From: Enterococcus raffinosus
GTDB lineage: Bacteria; Bacillota; Bacilli; Lactobacillales; Enterococcaceae
Direction of reading: 5' to 3'
Assembly (NCBI RefSeq): GCF_001886185.1
Contig: NZ_JXLA01000023.1
Coordinates: 1-64,000 of the forward strand
DNA: 64,000 nt
A program made the translations under genes and the position numbers. The notes beneath the pieces are model-generated. The model was not told the DNA's origin, ran no database searches, and saw only the letters and a program-made list of their open reading frames with translations. Shown here piece by piece: positions 9,196-17,605 of the stretch. How positions within the stretch are numbered: position 1 is the stretch's first letter; the number at the start of each line of letters is the position of its first letter.

Positions 9196-9768
9196 ATGCC
9201 AAAATCTCGAATTGAAGCTTTTACAGATGCGGTCATTGCTATTATTATGACTTTGCTGGTTTTAGAATTACATGAACCAAATGGACCGACTTGGTCTGCC
9301 TTTCTACATATGGAGCATAAATTTATTGTTTATCTGATCAGTTTTGTTAGCTTAGCGATTTATTGGAACAACCATCATCACCTTTTTCAATTAGTGCATA
9401 AAGTAGATGGTTGGGTTCTTTGGGCAAATAACTTTTTGATTTTAATGATGACCTTATTTCCCTATGTGACTGCTTGGGTCGGGGATTATCCTTTTTCATG
9501 GGCACCACAGGCATTGTATGGACTTGTCACGCTAGGAACCGATTTTGCCTACTACTTACTAGTACGAGCACTAGTGCGAGCAAATGGGAAAGATTCTAAG
9601 ATTGGTCAATTATTTAGACATTATCCGAAGTTGTATTTATCTATTGGTTTAGCAATTGTGGCATTGATTCTAGGGAAATTGATTGCTCCAATTGCAGTAT
9701 TGATTGTCAATGTCCTGATTTTATTAATGTGGTTCATTCCGGAAAAATCGATCGAAAAGACATTGTAA
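9196..9768 (+). CDS. TMEM175-family membrane protein (DUF1211)
   Basis: A 190-residue protein with about five to six hydrophobic segments. It begins with RIEAFTDAVIAIIMTLLVLEL, the hallmark FxDAV first helix of bacterial TMEM175 proteins, which form lysosomal-type potassium channels in characterised members. NNHHHLF follows the second helix. It is monocistronic with a terminator 47 bases downstream. A channel role is inferred from the family only. Confidence 0.83.
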   Translation: MPKSRIEAFTDAVIAIIMTLLVLELHEPNGPTWSAFLHMEHKFIVYLISFVSLAIYWNNHHHLFQLVHKVDGWVLWANNFLILMMTLFPYVTAWVGDYPFSWAPQALYGLVTLGTDFAYYLLVRALVRANGKDSKIGQLFRHYPKLYLSIGLAIVALILGKLIAPIAVLIVNVLILLMWFIPEKSIEKTL

Positions 9769-9814
9769 AAAGCGTATTCCTCAAAAAAGGTCTACTTTGA
9801 AAGAGATGCTTCTC

Positions 9815-9856
9815 AACACCTGTGACTATGTATGAAAAGTTGCAGGTGTTTTTTGT
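9815..9856 (+). terminator. Terminator after TMEM175-like gene
   Basis: An 8-bp stem (AACACCTG at 9815-9822 with CAGGTGTT at 9843-9850) followed by a T run. Confidence 0.7.
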
Positions 9857-9935
9857 TATTCCAGGTTACTTCGTATAAGTAAGGGGAGACGAAAGCAACA
9901 GACCTACGTGTAGCTTATTTTGAGAAGGGCAGAAT

Positions 9936-10556
9936 TTAAGTATGGGAATCACCGTCTCGAGAACGGATGTCTGGATCGTCCTTGTTCCGATTCTTCCTGC
10001 GAAGAAGCCAAGCGAAGAAGCCTTTTTGCGTAGATTGTTTTTTTGGAACTTCCGCAGGCGTAGCTAAAGTGGGTGAAGTTTCACTAACAGAGTTCGTTTC
10101 TATTGATGGAATCGTCTTTTCTCCGATTTGTGGTGCAGTTATGATTAATGAAGGTGAGTCGTTTTTTGTTTCTGCTGGTTCTGTAAGACTTTTTTCGATG
10201 GCCATTCTAGATGAATTGAACAAATAGTCATAGCTGCTGCCTGTTTTAACAGCTGGCATTTCAGGTTTTTTCTCTATTTTTGGAGAAGGAACCTTTTTTT
10301 CTTTTTCGCAAGGGAGCTCTTCTTGTAGTTCCTTTTCTTTATCAAAAATCTCTGTCTCATAGGTGGTTACGATCTTGGCTGTAACGACAGAATCAAATAG
10401 TTTTACGCCATTTTCTTCAAAAATATCCAATGTCGTTAAGAGTTCACAAGCTTCTTTGATGACGGGTATTGGCAGATCATTCTTTAGATTGCTATATTTC
10501 CAGTCATGTGTTTTCCCTAGACCGTTAGTAAAGGTCGCGACTAAATCTTGTTGCAT
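9936..10556 (-). CDS. DUF2922-like protein with long basic tail
   Basis: A 206-residue protein. The first 70 residues (LVATFTNGLGKTHDWKYS, then VIKEACELLTTLDIFEENG) resemble the small DUF2922 domain of Firmicutes, which is normally a stand-alone protein of about 70 residues. The rest is a low-complexity, Pro/Lys/Ser/Thr-rich region ending in GFFAWLLRRKNRNKDD, a short hydrophobic patch beside basic residues that might touch membrane. GGAAAAGAAGGAT precedes the ATG. It follows the 10602-10985 gene on the same strand with a 45-base gap, probably as an operon. Function unknown; the domain match is by eye. Confidence 0.6.
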   Translation of the reverse strand: MQQDLVATFTNGLGKTHDWKYSNLKNDLPIPVIKEACELLTTLDIFEENGVKLFDSVVTAKIVTTYETEIFDKEKELQEELPCEKEKKVPSPKIEKKPEMPAVKTGSSYDYLFNSSRMAIEKSLTEPAETKNDSPSLIITAPQIGEKTIPSIETNSVSETSPTLATPAEVPKKQSTQKGFFAWLLRRKNRNKDDPDIRSRDGDSHT

Positions 10557-10601
10557 ATCCTTCTTTTCCTTTCTTAAATATTTTGTGCAGCTTCTTTTTC
10601 A

Positions 10602-10985
10602 TCAAGGCTCGGTTGTTTCATCAGGACGGACTTTTGCAATCAGGGAACGGACAAGGGACACGGCTTTTTCACCAAAGTTACGAACAGGGAAGGTTCTTAG
10701 TTTTAATGCTTGCCATTCAGGCGCCATAAAGTAATCTTGGAAATAATAGAAAAAACGTTTAATGGTGCGAGTGGCTTTGGTGTTCATAAAAATCTCACGG
10801 ACGAGATCCTTCAGAATGAAGGCAAACTCCTCCGCACCTAGCTGGTGTCGTACTTTCAAAGTGAGAATGTATTTGATGGTTAAGCTGCTGTTTTGTGTAC
10901 TGTAATAATAGTCTTTGATGCGTTTTTCTAAGGTTGTTGATTTTAGGTTGAACAACTGGCGGTACGAAAGAACTTGTTCATTCAT
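10602..10985 (-). CDS. Conserved hypothetical protein, unknown
   Basis: A 127-residue basic, Tyr/Phe-rich protein with no membrane segment (for example KDYYYSTQNSS and IKRFFYYFQDYF). AAGGAGG lies nine bases before the ATG, so it is very likely expressed. It is the first gene of a two-gene unit with the DUF2922-like gene. The pattern LSYRQLFNLKSTTLEKRIKDYY might be a helical DNA-binding segment, but I do not recognise a family. Confidence 0.65.
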   Translation of the reverse strand: MNEQVLSYRQLFNLKSTTLEKRIKDYYYSTQNSSLTIKYILTLKVRHQLGAEEFAFILKDLVREIFMNTKATRTIKRFFYYFQDYFMAPEWQALKLRTFPVRNFGEKAVSLVRSLIAKVRPDETTEP

Positions 10986-11426
10986 GGGATGTCCTCCTTA
11001 TTTTTAGTTGAGAAAGAGAGAAGTGAGTTTCCTTTCTCATATGTTTTCTTCAAAAATTACTCGGCCGATGACTATAAGATAAAGCATTTTAAAAATAAAA
11101 GCGAACCGCAAAATCGCACTTTACCCCTCAAATTCGAAGGTTTGAAACGAAGAATTAGGCTTTGTAGAATGTAAACAAGCTATGTTGAGGGGCAAATGGA
11201 AATTTCGCGGTTTGAAAAAAGAAGGTGAACTGTATTATAATAAAAAGTTTCATTGAAAATATATTTTTAAGGGTGGATAAACTTGTTTTTGTCTCTTTAA
11301 GTAAAAGAATCCAGTTCCATTTATCGAAAATCCTATGGTAAACTATTTTGAGAATGTCTATTGTCAATTTGAGGTGCGGTGCCTCTTATTTTTCAATGAA
11401 TGAAGTAAAGGTCAAGGAGGGTATCT
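10986..11426. other. 441-bp intergenic region with long inverted repeat
   Basis: No convincing gene. It separates the minus-strand small-protein pair from the HAD gene and contains the 28-base imperfect inverted repeat listed separately. The short reading frames here lack ribosome sites. Confidence 0.6.
11104..11212. repeat. 28-base imperfect inverted repeat pair
   Basis: The left arm (11104-11131) begins AACCGC and ends CCCCTCAA. The right arm (11185-11212) is its reverse complement at 22 of 28 positions. Each arm, read outward from its TTGAGGGG end, points toward the flanking gene, so the pair could be divergent promoters or operators of one regulator. Confidence 0.6.
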
Positions 11427-12104
11427 ATGCTAGAAGCGATTATTTTCGATATGGATGGTGTATTAGTAGATTCAGAATATACGTATTTCCAAAGTAAATC
11501 ACAGATCTTAAAAGAGGCCGGGCATGAAGTAGAAGAAAGCTATCATTTTCAGTTCATGGGAACGACTAGTGAGTATATGTGGGAACAAATGAAGCAAGAA
11601 TTTTCACTGCCTTTATCTGTAGCAGCATATGTTCAGCGTATGACTGATTTGCGCCAAGCAATGATTAAACGCGATGGAATCAAGGTAATACCTCACGTAC
11701 AGGAGTTCGTGAAGCGATTGTATGATGGTGGCTTAACATTAGCCGTAGCGTCATCCTCATCGTTAGTAGAGATCAAGGCAAATTTGACGGAAATAGGCTT
11801 GTCTGAGTATTTTTCAGAAGTCGTCAGTACAGAAGAGGTAACCCATTCAAAACCAGCCCCAGATGTTTATCTAGCCGCGGCAGAGCGAATAGGTATAAAG
11901 CCTGAAAATTGTTTAGGCATTGAAGACACGAAAAATGGTGCCGGAGCGGTTCATAATGCGGGAATGGTTTGTGTGGGTTTTGCTAATCCAGCTTTTCCTA
12001 AGCAAGACTTGGCCTTTGCGGATGTCGTGGTTTCGACATTTGCTGATTTGGACCCGAATGCACTGACTCAAATTTATCAAGAAGTGAGGGATCAGCGTGC
12101 CTAA
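11427..12104 (+). CDS. HAD phosphatase / beta-phosphoglucomutase-like
   Basis: A 225-residue HAD-superfamily hydrolase, subclass IA. Motif I is FDMDGVLVDSE at the N-terminus, motif II is the SSSSL block near residue 110, and motif III/IV are the HSKPAPDVYLAAAERIG Lys and GIEDTKNG acidic pair. These fit sugar-phosphate phosphatases and beta-phosphoglucomutases; the substrate cannot be told. The ATG has AGGAGGG upstream. The next gene overlaps by eight bases, implying coupled translation. Confidence 0.85.
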   Translation: MLEAIIFDMDGVLVDSEYTYFQSKSQILKEAGHEVEESYHFQFMGTTSEYMWEQMKQEFSLPLSVAAYVQRMTDLRQAMIKRDGIKVIPHVQEFVKRLYDGGLTLAVASSSSLVEIKANLTEIGLSEYFSEVVSTEEVTHSKPAPDVYLAAAERIGIKPENCLGIEDTKNGAGAVHNAGMVCVGFANPAFPKQDLAFADVVVSTFADLDPNALTQIYQEVRDQRA

Positions 12105-12504
12105 AGCAGCGATTACCAGTAAAGCTTTTTTGATTGAGGGTGGGTGTAATGCCTGCGGCCTGCAAAATACGGAGACCTTCACTATTCATTTTGAAGATCA
12201 ACGATCCTCTGTGCTGGATCAGTTTGATGTTCCATCACTTGTCCAGACGATCGCACAAAAAAATGGTTGGCGGGAGACTGCCATTCCAGTAGGGATCGGA
12301 GAAGAAGAGATTGTTTTGAAAAAGGATAATGATGTGATCCAACCGAAATATCTTGGGGACCAAATAATTTATCAAGCAGGCAATCAGCGAATTCAAGCAA
12401 AGCAACAGTATGATGACAATCAGGAATTATTTGAACAGGTAAACAATATTTTGGTTCAGCTGTTCAAAATTGACCCGTATGACATAAGAATAGCTGTTGA
12501 GTAA
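12097..12504 (+). CDS. Conserved hypothetical protein with CxxC motif
   Basis: A 135-residue soluble protein that begins at a GTG overlapping the end of the HAD gene, with GAGGG seven bases upstream. It contains a CNACG motif near residue 18, possibly metal- or thiol-active, then a mostly beta/acidic sequence. I do not recognise the family. Coupling to the HAD gene suggests a shared process. Confidence 0.65.
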   Translation: MPKAAITSKAFLIEGGCNACGLQNTETFTIHFEDQRSSVLDQFDVPSLVQTIAQKNGWRETAIPVGIGEEEIVLKKDNDVIQPKYLGDQIIYQAGNQRIQAKQQYDDNQELFEQVNNILVQLFKIDPYDIRIAVE

Positions 12505-12545
12505 ATCCTAGAGAAATGAAGTGCCCCCAATAGTCGGACTTTTTT

Positions 12546-12572
12546 CGGAGTAGAGAAATCTACTCCGTTTTT
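12546..12572 (+). terminator. Terminator after HAD gene pair
   Basis: A 9-bp stem (CGGAGTAGA / TCTACTCCG) followed by TTTTTG. Confidence 0.85.
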
Positions 12573-12680
12573 GTTTGTTAAAATTAGTGATTATGCTACT
12601 TTCTGTGTTGTTTCTTGTACCTGAATAGGGCTTTTCTAATGCATTTTCCATTTTTCTCTGAGCCGTAATTTTGCATTTTA

Positions 12681-12696
12681 TTGAAAGCGTATTCTA
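12681..12696 (+). promoter_or_regulatory. Near-consensus cre site (CcpA)
   Basis: TTGAAAGCGTATTCTA matches 15 of 16 positions of the cre consensus WTGNNARCGNWWWCAW. It lies 32 bases before the aldehyde dehydrogenase start, so carbon catabolite control is likely. Confidence 0.65.
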
Positions 12697-12727
12697 TGAT
12701 GGGAAGATACAAGAGAGGTGGATGAGA

Positions 12728-14188
12728 ATGGAAAAACAGTTCGAAAATCAATTTATTGGCGGAGAATGGAAGGTGGGTAATGACTTAGAACACGTAAATG
12801 AGGACAAAAATCCCTACACGCAAGAGACGATCCTGAGCATACAAGGTGCGAATACAGAGGATGTAGATGAAGCCTATCGAGCCGCTCAAAAAGCACAGAA
12901 AGAATGGATGCAGCAATCGCCTCAAGAGCGTAGTACCGTTATAAAAAAGGCAGCTGAGCTGATGGCAGAAAAGCAAGAGGAGATTATCGACTGGCTAATT
13001 AAAGAAGGCGGCGCAACAAAAATTAAAGCAGGGCTCGAAGTTAATTTGGCAAAAGGGATTACGGAAGAGGCAGCTAGTTTCCCAATGAGAGTAGAAGGAA
13101 AAATCTTACCTACGAATACCGCTGGAGAAGAAAGTTTTGTGATGCATCGACCTTTAGGAGTAATTGGAATCATTAGTCCTTGGAATTTTCCATTTCATTT
13201 GACGATGCGGTCGTTGGCGCCAGCACTTGCTGCTGGGAATGGGGTTGTGATTAAACCAGCCAGCGATAGTCCAGTAACTGGCGGTCTTTTGCCAGCAAAA
13301 ATTTTCGAAGAGGCTGGTGTTCCTAAAGGCTTAGTCAATGTCACGGTTGGCAGTGGTAGTGAGATTGGGGACTATTTTGTTGGGCATGCGATCCCAAGTT
13401 TCATTTCCTTTACCGGGTCAACGCCTGTTGGCAAGAATATCGCTAGCCAAGCAATGAGTGGGGAAAAGATTAAGCAGGTAGCTTTGGAATTGGGAGGGAA
13501 CTCTCCTTTTATCGTATTGGCTGATGCGGATATTGAAGAAGCGGCTCATGCGTTGATTGTCAGCAAGTTCATGCATTCTGGTCAAATCTGTATGGCTGCA
13601 AATCGTGCGATCGTTGTTGAATCCGTGTTTGATGAATTTGTTGATAAAGTGGTTGAACGAGTGAAAAAATTAGTTTCTGGAGATCCTGCCGATGAACAGA
13701 CAGTTATTGGTCCGATCATCAACCAAAAACAAACAGATCAAATCGAAAAAATGATTCAGCAGGCGCAAGAATCTGGAGCCGAATTTTTGGTAGAAGGGAC
13801 GATTGAAGGGCAGGTCATTGAACCATTTGTGCTCGTTTCCGAAGATCCGACCTTAGAGATTTTCCATGAAGAAATTTTTGGTCCAGTACTTCCAATTCTG
13901 AAAGTAAAGGATACACAAGCAGCCATAGAAGCAGCAAATGATACGGAATACGGGTTGTCCAGTGCTTTATTTACCAAAGACTTAAATCAGGGCAGAATCA
14001 TAGCCAATAAAATCGAATCTGGGATGTGCCATATTAATGGATTGACTGTCGATGACCAGCCAAACGCCCCCTTTGGCGGAGAAAAAAATTCTGGTATCGG
14101 CCGTTTTAATGGCGAATGGGTATTAGAAGAGTTTACTAGAGTTCAATGGGTAACCACCAAATCAGGAAAAGGACGATATCCATTTTAA
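12728..14188 (+). CDS. Aldehyde dehydrogenase (NAD(P)+)
   Basis: A 486-residue ALDH-superfamily enzyme that oxidises an aldehyde to the acid. The Rossmann block SPWNFPFH, the coenzyme motif FTGSTPVGKNIA, the general base in ELGGNSP and the catalytic Cys in HSGQICMAANR are all present and intact. The start at 12728 is chosen because AGAGAGGTGG lies about eight bases upstream; the in-frame TTG at 12671 precedes the cre site. It is monocistronic with a terminator. The sequence is of the broad vanillin/benzaldehyde/YfmT-like type; the true substrate is unknown. Confidence 0.88.
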   Translation: MEKQFENQFIGGEWKVGNDLEHVNEDKNPYTQETILSIQGANTEDVDEAYRAAQKAQKEWMQQSPQERSTVIKKAAELMAEKQEEIIDWLIKEGGATKIKAGLEVNLAKGITEEAASFPMRVEGKILPTNTAGEESFVMHRPLGVIGIISPWNFPFHLTMRSLAPALAAGNGVVIKPASDSPVTGGLLPAKIFEEAGVPKGLVNVTVGSGSEIGDYFVGHAIPSFISFTGSTPVGKNIASQAMSGEKIKQVALELGGNSPFIVLADADIEEAAHALIVSKFMHSGQICMAANRAIVVESVFDEFVDKVVERVKKLVSGDPADEQTVIGPIINQKQTDQIEKMIQQAQESGAEFLVEGTIEGQVIEPFVLVSEDPTLEIFHEEIFGPVLPILKVKDTQAAIEAANDTEYGLSSALFTKDLNQGRIIANKIESGMCHINGLTVDDQPNAPFGGEKNSGIGRFNGEWVLEEFTRVQWVTTKSGKGRYPF

Positions 14189-14214
14189 AATTTATACCAA
14201 TCTTTATAAAAAAT

Positions 14215-14251
14215 ACTGAAGTGACTTAAAAGAGTTACTTCAGTTTTTTTG
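14215..14251 (+). terminator. Terminator after aldehyde dehydrogenase
   Basis: ACTGAAGT pairs with ACTTCAGT (14215-14222 / 14237-14244), followed by seven T. Confidence 0.75.
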
Positions 14252-14393
14252 AAGGTAAATAAAGTACAAATTCACTCAGAACGTTTATTTTAGCAAGCAA
14301 CCTAATTTTTTGACGAAAAAATAGTAAAGTCTAGCTTACATAAAAAACAGACAAATAATGAGACTCTTGCTAAAATGAGTAGAGAACGAGAGT

Positions 14394-14520
14394 ACCAAGT
14401 TGCATAATATGTGATCAAAAACAGAAACGTTAACGTGATTTTTCACCGTTATTTAAGGGTTTTTAGTTTTTGGTCAATTTTTTTTGTGAAAGAAAGTATT
14501 TGTAAGCACCAAGTTGCATA
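14394..14520 (+). repeat. 13-base direct repeat, possible regulator sites
   Basis: ACCAAGTTGCATA occurs at 14394-14406 and again at 14508-14520, 114 bases apart, upstream of the PRD regulator. Repeated sites in such regions are often activator targets; function is inferred. Confidence 0.5.
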
Positions 14521-14597
14521 AAGAACACCGAATTAATTGGGAACAAAGAAGGTAGAAATGTAAGCGTTTTTCATATAAATTGAAGAGGTAAAGAGGG

Positions 14598-16679
14598 ATG
14601 ACAATGAATTTAGAAGAACGGACAAATCAGATTTTTGTTGAATTAGTTAACAACCCACAAATTACTAGTAAGGCATTATGTGAGAAGTTTGATTTGACGC
14701 GAGGGCAATTGAACTACGCGTTGAAAAAAATCAATGATTCTTTGTTAGAAGAAAAGCTGAGTGAGATCAAACGAACCAAAAATGGTCACTTTCTGATTGC
14801 AAATGAGATTCTTTCAAATTATAAGGGAGGTGATGAGCAGCTCGGGGAAACAGTGGAAAGTTATGTATTCTCCGGCAAAGAGCGAGCAGCCATAATTGAA
14901 TTGATGCTATTGAGTAAAGAGGATTATTTATCACTAAATCATTTTATTGATGAATTGAAGGTCAGTCGTAATACTGTGTTGCGAGATTTGAAGGCGGTCG
15001 ACCAAGAATTGCAGCAACATCAATTAACGTTGAAGTATACCAGGCAAAAAGGTTACTTCATTCAAGGAGATGAATGGAACAAGCGGAATGTTTTATCCGA
15101 TTTGTTGAATAATTTAGCAGTGATGTACAACGGAATCAACTTCATCATCCAATTTGCTAATATCGATCCGCAACAGATCGACATTTTCCGCAAACGAGTG
15201 GAGCTGGTGGAGGAAGAGCTAGAGGTACAATTCACGGATGAACGACTAAAAACCTTGCCGCTATTGATTATTCTAATGATACGACGGGCGCAAAAAGGGA
15301 AACTGATCTCCTATAGCTTTAAAGTGAATTATCGAGAACTGGCAGATACAAAGGAATATTTAGCGGCGGATCGGGTCATTTGGGATGTTGATGGTTTAAG
15401 TGAGAATGAACGAGTTTATGTAACGATGCTGCTGTTGACTACTAATCTTTCTCGGGGCGACATTTTATCAGTAAAAGAGATCAACAAGATGAAGGAAGCT
15501 CTGGAAAAAGTGATTGCTAATTTTGAACGAATTGCCAGTGTCAATTTAGAAGAGAAGGAAAAACTTTTAGAACGTTTGCTAGTCCATATGAGGCCAGCCT
15601 ATTATCGAATCAAATATCACTTGAATCTGCAGACTCGTTTTTATCAGGAAAACAAAGATGCCAATTTATTTTCACTCTTTTATTTGGTCAAAGAAGCGAG
15701 TGGTCCGTTGGAAACCTATTTTGGACAATCAGTACCGGATGCGGAATTGTTTTTTATTTCACTGTTTATCGGAAGTCATATTGTTGAAAGTACAGAAATT
15801 GTCCATCCAGAAAATCGTAAACGGGCAATCATTGTCTGTCCCAATGGTATCTCAATCGCTGTTTTATTGGAGAACACATTGAAGAACCTGTTGCCTGAAA
15901 TTGACTTTATTATGTCAATGTCTGCGCGGGAATTCTATCGAAAGGACTACGATGTCGATTTTATTTTCTCGGCGGTACCGTTAAAAACGGAGAAGAAGGT
16001 ATTTGTAGTCAATAACTTTCTCTCAGAGCAGGAAAAACGCCAACTAAGGGAACGAGTTCTGCGATCTACAGCAATCATCCAGACAGAAATTGTTACGCCA
16101 GAGAAAATTTTAGCAGTGGTACAAAAACATGCGGAAATCATAGATGAAACAAGCCTTTATGAAGAATTACTCAGTTTGTTTGCTCCTAAGGAATCGAAAA
16201 TTTTAGCAAAGAAACGGCCGCATTTGATTGATCTTTTAAAAGGGGAAACGATCCAGATCTTTGAAGAAGAGATCAGCTGGTCGGAGGTTTTAGAAGCATT
16301 AGCTCGTCCTTTAGAACGGCAGCAGGTGATCACGACAGAGTACATCAACGCATTGAAAAAAGAAATGCCGACATTGCCAGCATACACTGTCTTACGCCAT
16401 AAAATTGCGTTGCCCCATACTGTGAGTGAGGCTGGAGCAATCGGCGTAGGAATTAGTCTAGGACTCGTGAGAAAAGGAATTCTGACAGAGGATGGCAGAA
16501 AAATCCATACGGTCATCTTATTGGGATCTAATGATAAAGAAGAACATTTAGATTTGATTTTTGAAATGATGAGTTTAGCTGGAGCGAACGAGTTAACACA
16601 ATTAGAAAAAGCAACTACGAAGGAAGAGATTCGGGAGGCGTTGATTCGTTTCAACGATGAGTATTGGAGGGCAAAATAA
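14598..16679 (+). CDS. PRD-domain transcriptional activator (MtlR/LicR-like)
   Basis: A 693-residue BglG/MtlR-type regulator. Two HTH domains (LCEKFDLTRGQLNYALKKIN near residue 25; LKVSRNTVLRDLKAVDQEL near 120) are followed by two PRD regions, an EIIB-like domain (VCPNGISIAVLLEN, with Cys) and a C-terminal EIIA-like domain (ALPHTVSE). The conserved His and Cys would be phosphorylated by the PTS, linking activity to substrate and glucose status. It opens the galactitol-type cluster and overlaps the IIA start by one base. ATG 14598 and ATG 14604 are both plausible starts. It very likely activates the 16.7-19.9 kb genes. Confidence 0.88.
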   Translation: MTMNLEERTNQIFVELVNNPQITSKALCEKFDLTRGQLNYALKKINDSLLEEKLSEIKRTKNGHFLIANEILSNYKGGDEQLGETVESYVFSGKERAAIIELMLLSKEDYLSLNHFIDELKVSRNTVLRDLKAVDQELQQHQLTLKYTRQKGYFIQGDEWNKRNVLSDLLNNLAVMYNGINFIIQFANIDPQQIDIFRKRVELVEEELEVQFTDERLKTLPLLIILMIRRAQKGKLISYSFKVNYRELADTKEYLAADRVIWDVDGLSENERVYVTMLLLTTNLSRGDILSVKEINKMKEALEKVIANFERIASVNLEEKEKLLERLLVHMRPAYYRIKYHLNLQTRFYQENKDANLFSLFYLVKEASGPLETYFGQSVPDAELFFISLFIGSHIVESTEIVHPENRKRAIIVCPNGISIAVLLENTLKNLLPEIDFIMSMSAREFYRKDYDVDFIFSAVPLKTEKKVFVVNNFLSEQEKRQLRERVLRSTAIIQTEIVTPEKILAVVQKHAEIIDETSLYEELLSLFAPKESKILAKKRPHLIDLLKGETIQIFEEEISWSEVLEALARPLERQQVITTEYINALKKEMPTLPAYTVLRHKIALPHTVSEAGAIGVGISLGLVRKGILTEDGRKIHTVILLGSNDKEEHLDLIFEMMSLAGANELTQLEKATTKEEIREALIRFNDEYWRAK

Positions 16680-17152
16680 TGACAGAAACGACACTAAGTT
16701 CTTACGTAAAGGAACCACTAGTTTTTGCGCAAGAAAATTTTTCTAACCAGGCAGAATTATTTGAGCAGGTAGCTCAGAAGGCTTTGGATCTAAGCTGGGT
16801 AAGGGATGATTTCCTAGAACGGATCAGAAAACGAGAAGAGACATTTCCCACAGGTATTCAATTGATGAACTTCGGGGCAGCGATTCCCCATACAGACGCT
16901 GAGTGTGTATTGGAAGAATTCGTAGCGGTGATTACGCTTCAAGAGCCGGTTGTTTTTTACAGTATGGAAGACAACAGTACCCAAGTAAAGGCTCAAATTG
17001 TCTTTGTTCTAGGATTGAATCAACCTCATGCCCAGCTGGAAATGCTGCAATCGTTGATGGGATTATTGCAAAATGAAACGGTTTTATCAGAACTTTTATT
17101 AGCCACCACAGAAAATGAGTTAATCAGCACGATTAAGAAAAATCAATTGTAG
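16679..17152 (+). CDS. gatA: Galactitol-type PTS IIA
   Basis: A 157-residue EIIA of the fructose/mannitol/galactitol (PTS_EIIA_2) family. The phosphorylation site is His71 in AAIPHTDAEC. It starts at 16679 inside the TAATG overlap with the regulator stop, with GGAGG eight bases upstream, so translation is coupled. It receives phosphate from HPr and passes it to the IIB encoded next. The gat name denotes the family; the actual sugar may be another polyol. Confidence 0.85.
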   Translation: MTETTLSSYVKEPLVFAQENFSNQAELFEQVAQKALDLSWVRDDFLERIRKREETFPTGIQLMNFGAAIPHTDAECVLEEFVAVITLQEPVVFYSMEDNSTQVKAQIVFVLGLNQPHAQLEMLQSLMGLLQNETVLSELLLATTENELISTIKKNQL

Positions 17153-17171
17153 AAAAAAGGAGAGAAACATT

Positions 17172-17462
17172 ATGAAAACAATTCGAGTATTAGTAGCTTG
17201 TGGAGCAGGGATCGCAACATCAACAGTCGTTATGAAAAAGGTAGAGGATTTATTTGCCAGAAATGATATGCCGGTGGAAATCACACAGATCAAGATCGCA
17301 GAAGCAGCTGGAAAACAAGATGAAGCAGACATGTTGATTTCAACGACCATGTTGCCGACTCAATACAAAATTCCTGCGATCTCAGCAATGGCCTTTTTGA
17401 CGGGGATCGGAACCGAAAAAGTTGAGAATCAAATCATCGAAGCAGCAAAGGGCATTCAATAA
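17172..17462 (+). CDS. gatB: Galactitol-type PTS IIB
   Basis: A 96-residue EIIB with the phosphocysteine loop ACGAGIATST; Cys10 is the active residue. The later block ISTTMLP is typical of the galactitol/lactose-fold IIB. It has AAAGGAGAG upstream of the ATG. It sits between IIA and IIC, separated from IIC by a 143-base gap with two hairpins. Confidence 0.88.
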   Translation: MKTIRVLVACGAGIATSTVVMKKVEDLFARNDMPVEITQIKIAEAAGKQDEADMLISTTMLPTQYKIPAISAMAFLTGIGTEKVENQIIEAAKGIQ

Positions 17463-17471
17463 TTTTTAACT

Positions 17472-17573
17472 ACATGTATGTTCTTTCCGCGTTTTACGGA
17501 TCAATAGGATTTTGCAATTTGCGGAAAGGACGTATGTGGTAAGACGCTGATTTATTTTTAGTTTAAAAATAAA
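17472..17573 (+). other. Intercistronic double hairpin before gatC
   Basis: Hairpin 1 pairs 17472-17490 with 17521-17539; its core is CTTTCCGC / GCGGAAAG and it extends with several G-U pairs. Hairpin 2 pairs TTTATTTTTA (17551-17560) with TAAAAATAAA (17564-17573). They may stabilise or process the IIC part of the message. Confidence 0.6.
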
Positions 17574-17605
17574 TATATTTAAACAAATTAGGAGGAATGA
17601 ATGAA

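Larger units (their letters stand above)
14189..14597. other. 409-bp intergenic region upstream of PRD regulator
   Basis: It holds the aldehyde dehydrogenase terminator, a possible promoter TTGACG-16-TAGCTT (14310-14337), a 13-base direct repeat, and an imperfect cre-like site at 14560-14574 with one extra base. No gene is seen. It is the probable control region of the first galactitol-type operon. Confidence 0.55.

Noticed and set aside
10974-11174. 66-codon plus-strand frame overlapping the start of the 10602 gene
   Set aside because: It lacks a ribosome site and is antisense to a convincing start.
11155-11367. 70-codon minus-strand frame in the 11-kb intergenic region
   Set aside because: No ribosome site, Phe/Lys-rich as expected of AT-rich DNA, and it crosses the inverted repeat arm. 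Treated as chance.
14560-14574. cre-like site before the first PRD regulator
   Set aside because: TGTAAGCG and TCA halves are present, but one extra T breaks the consensus spacing; not called as a site.
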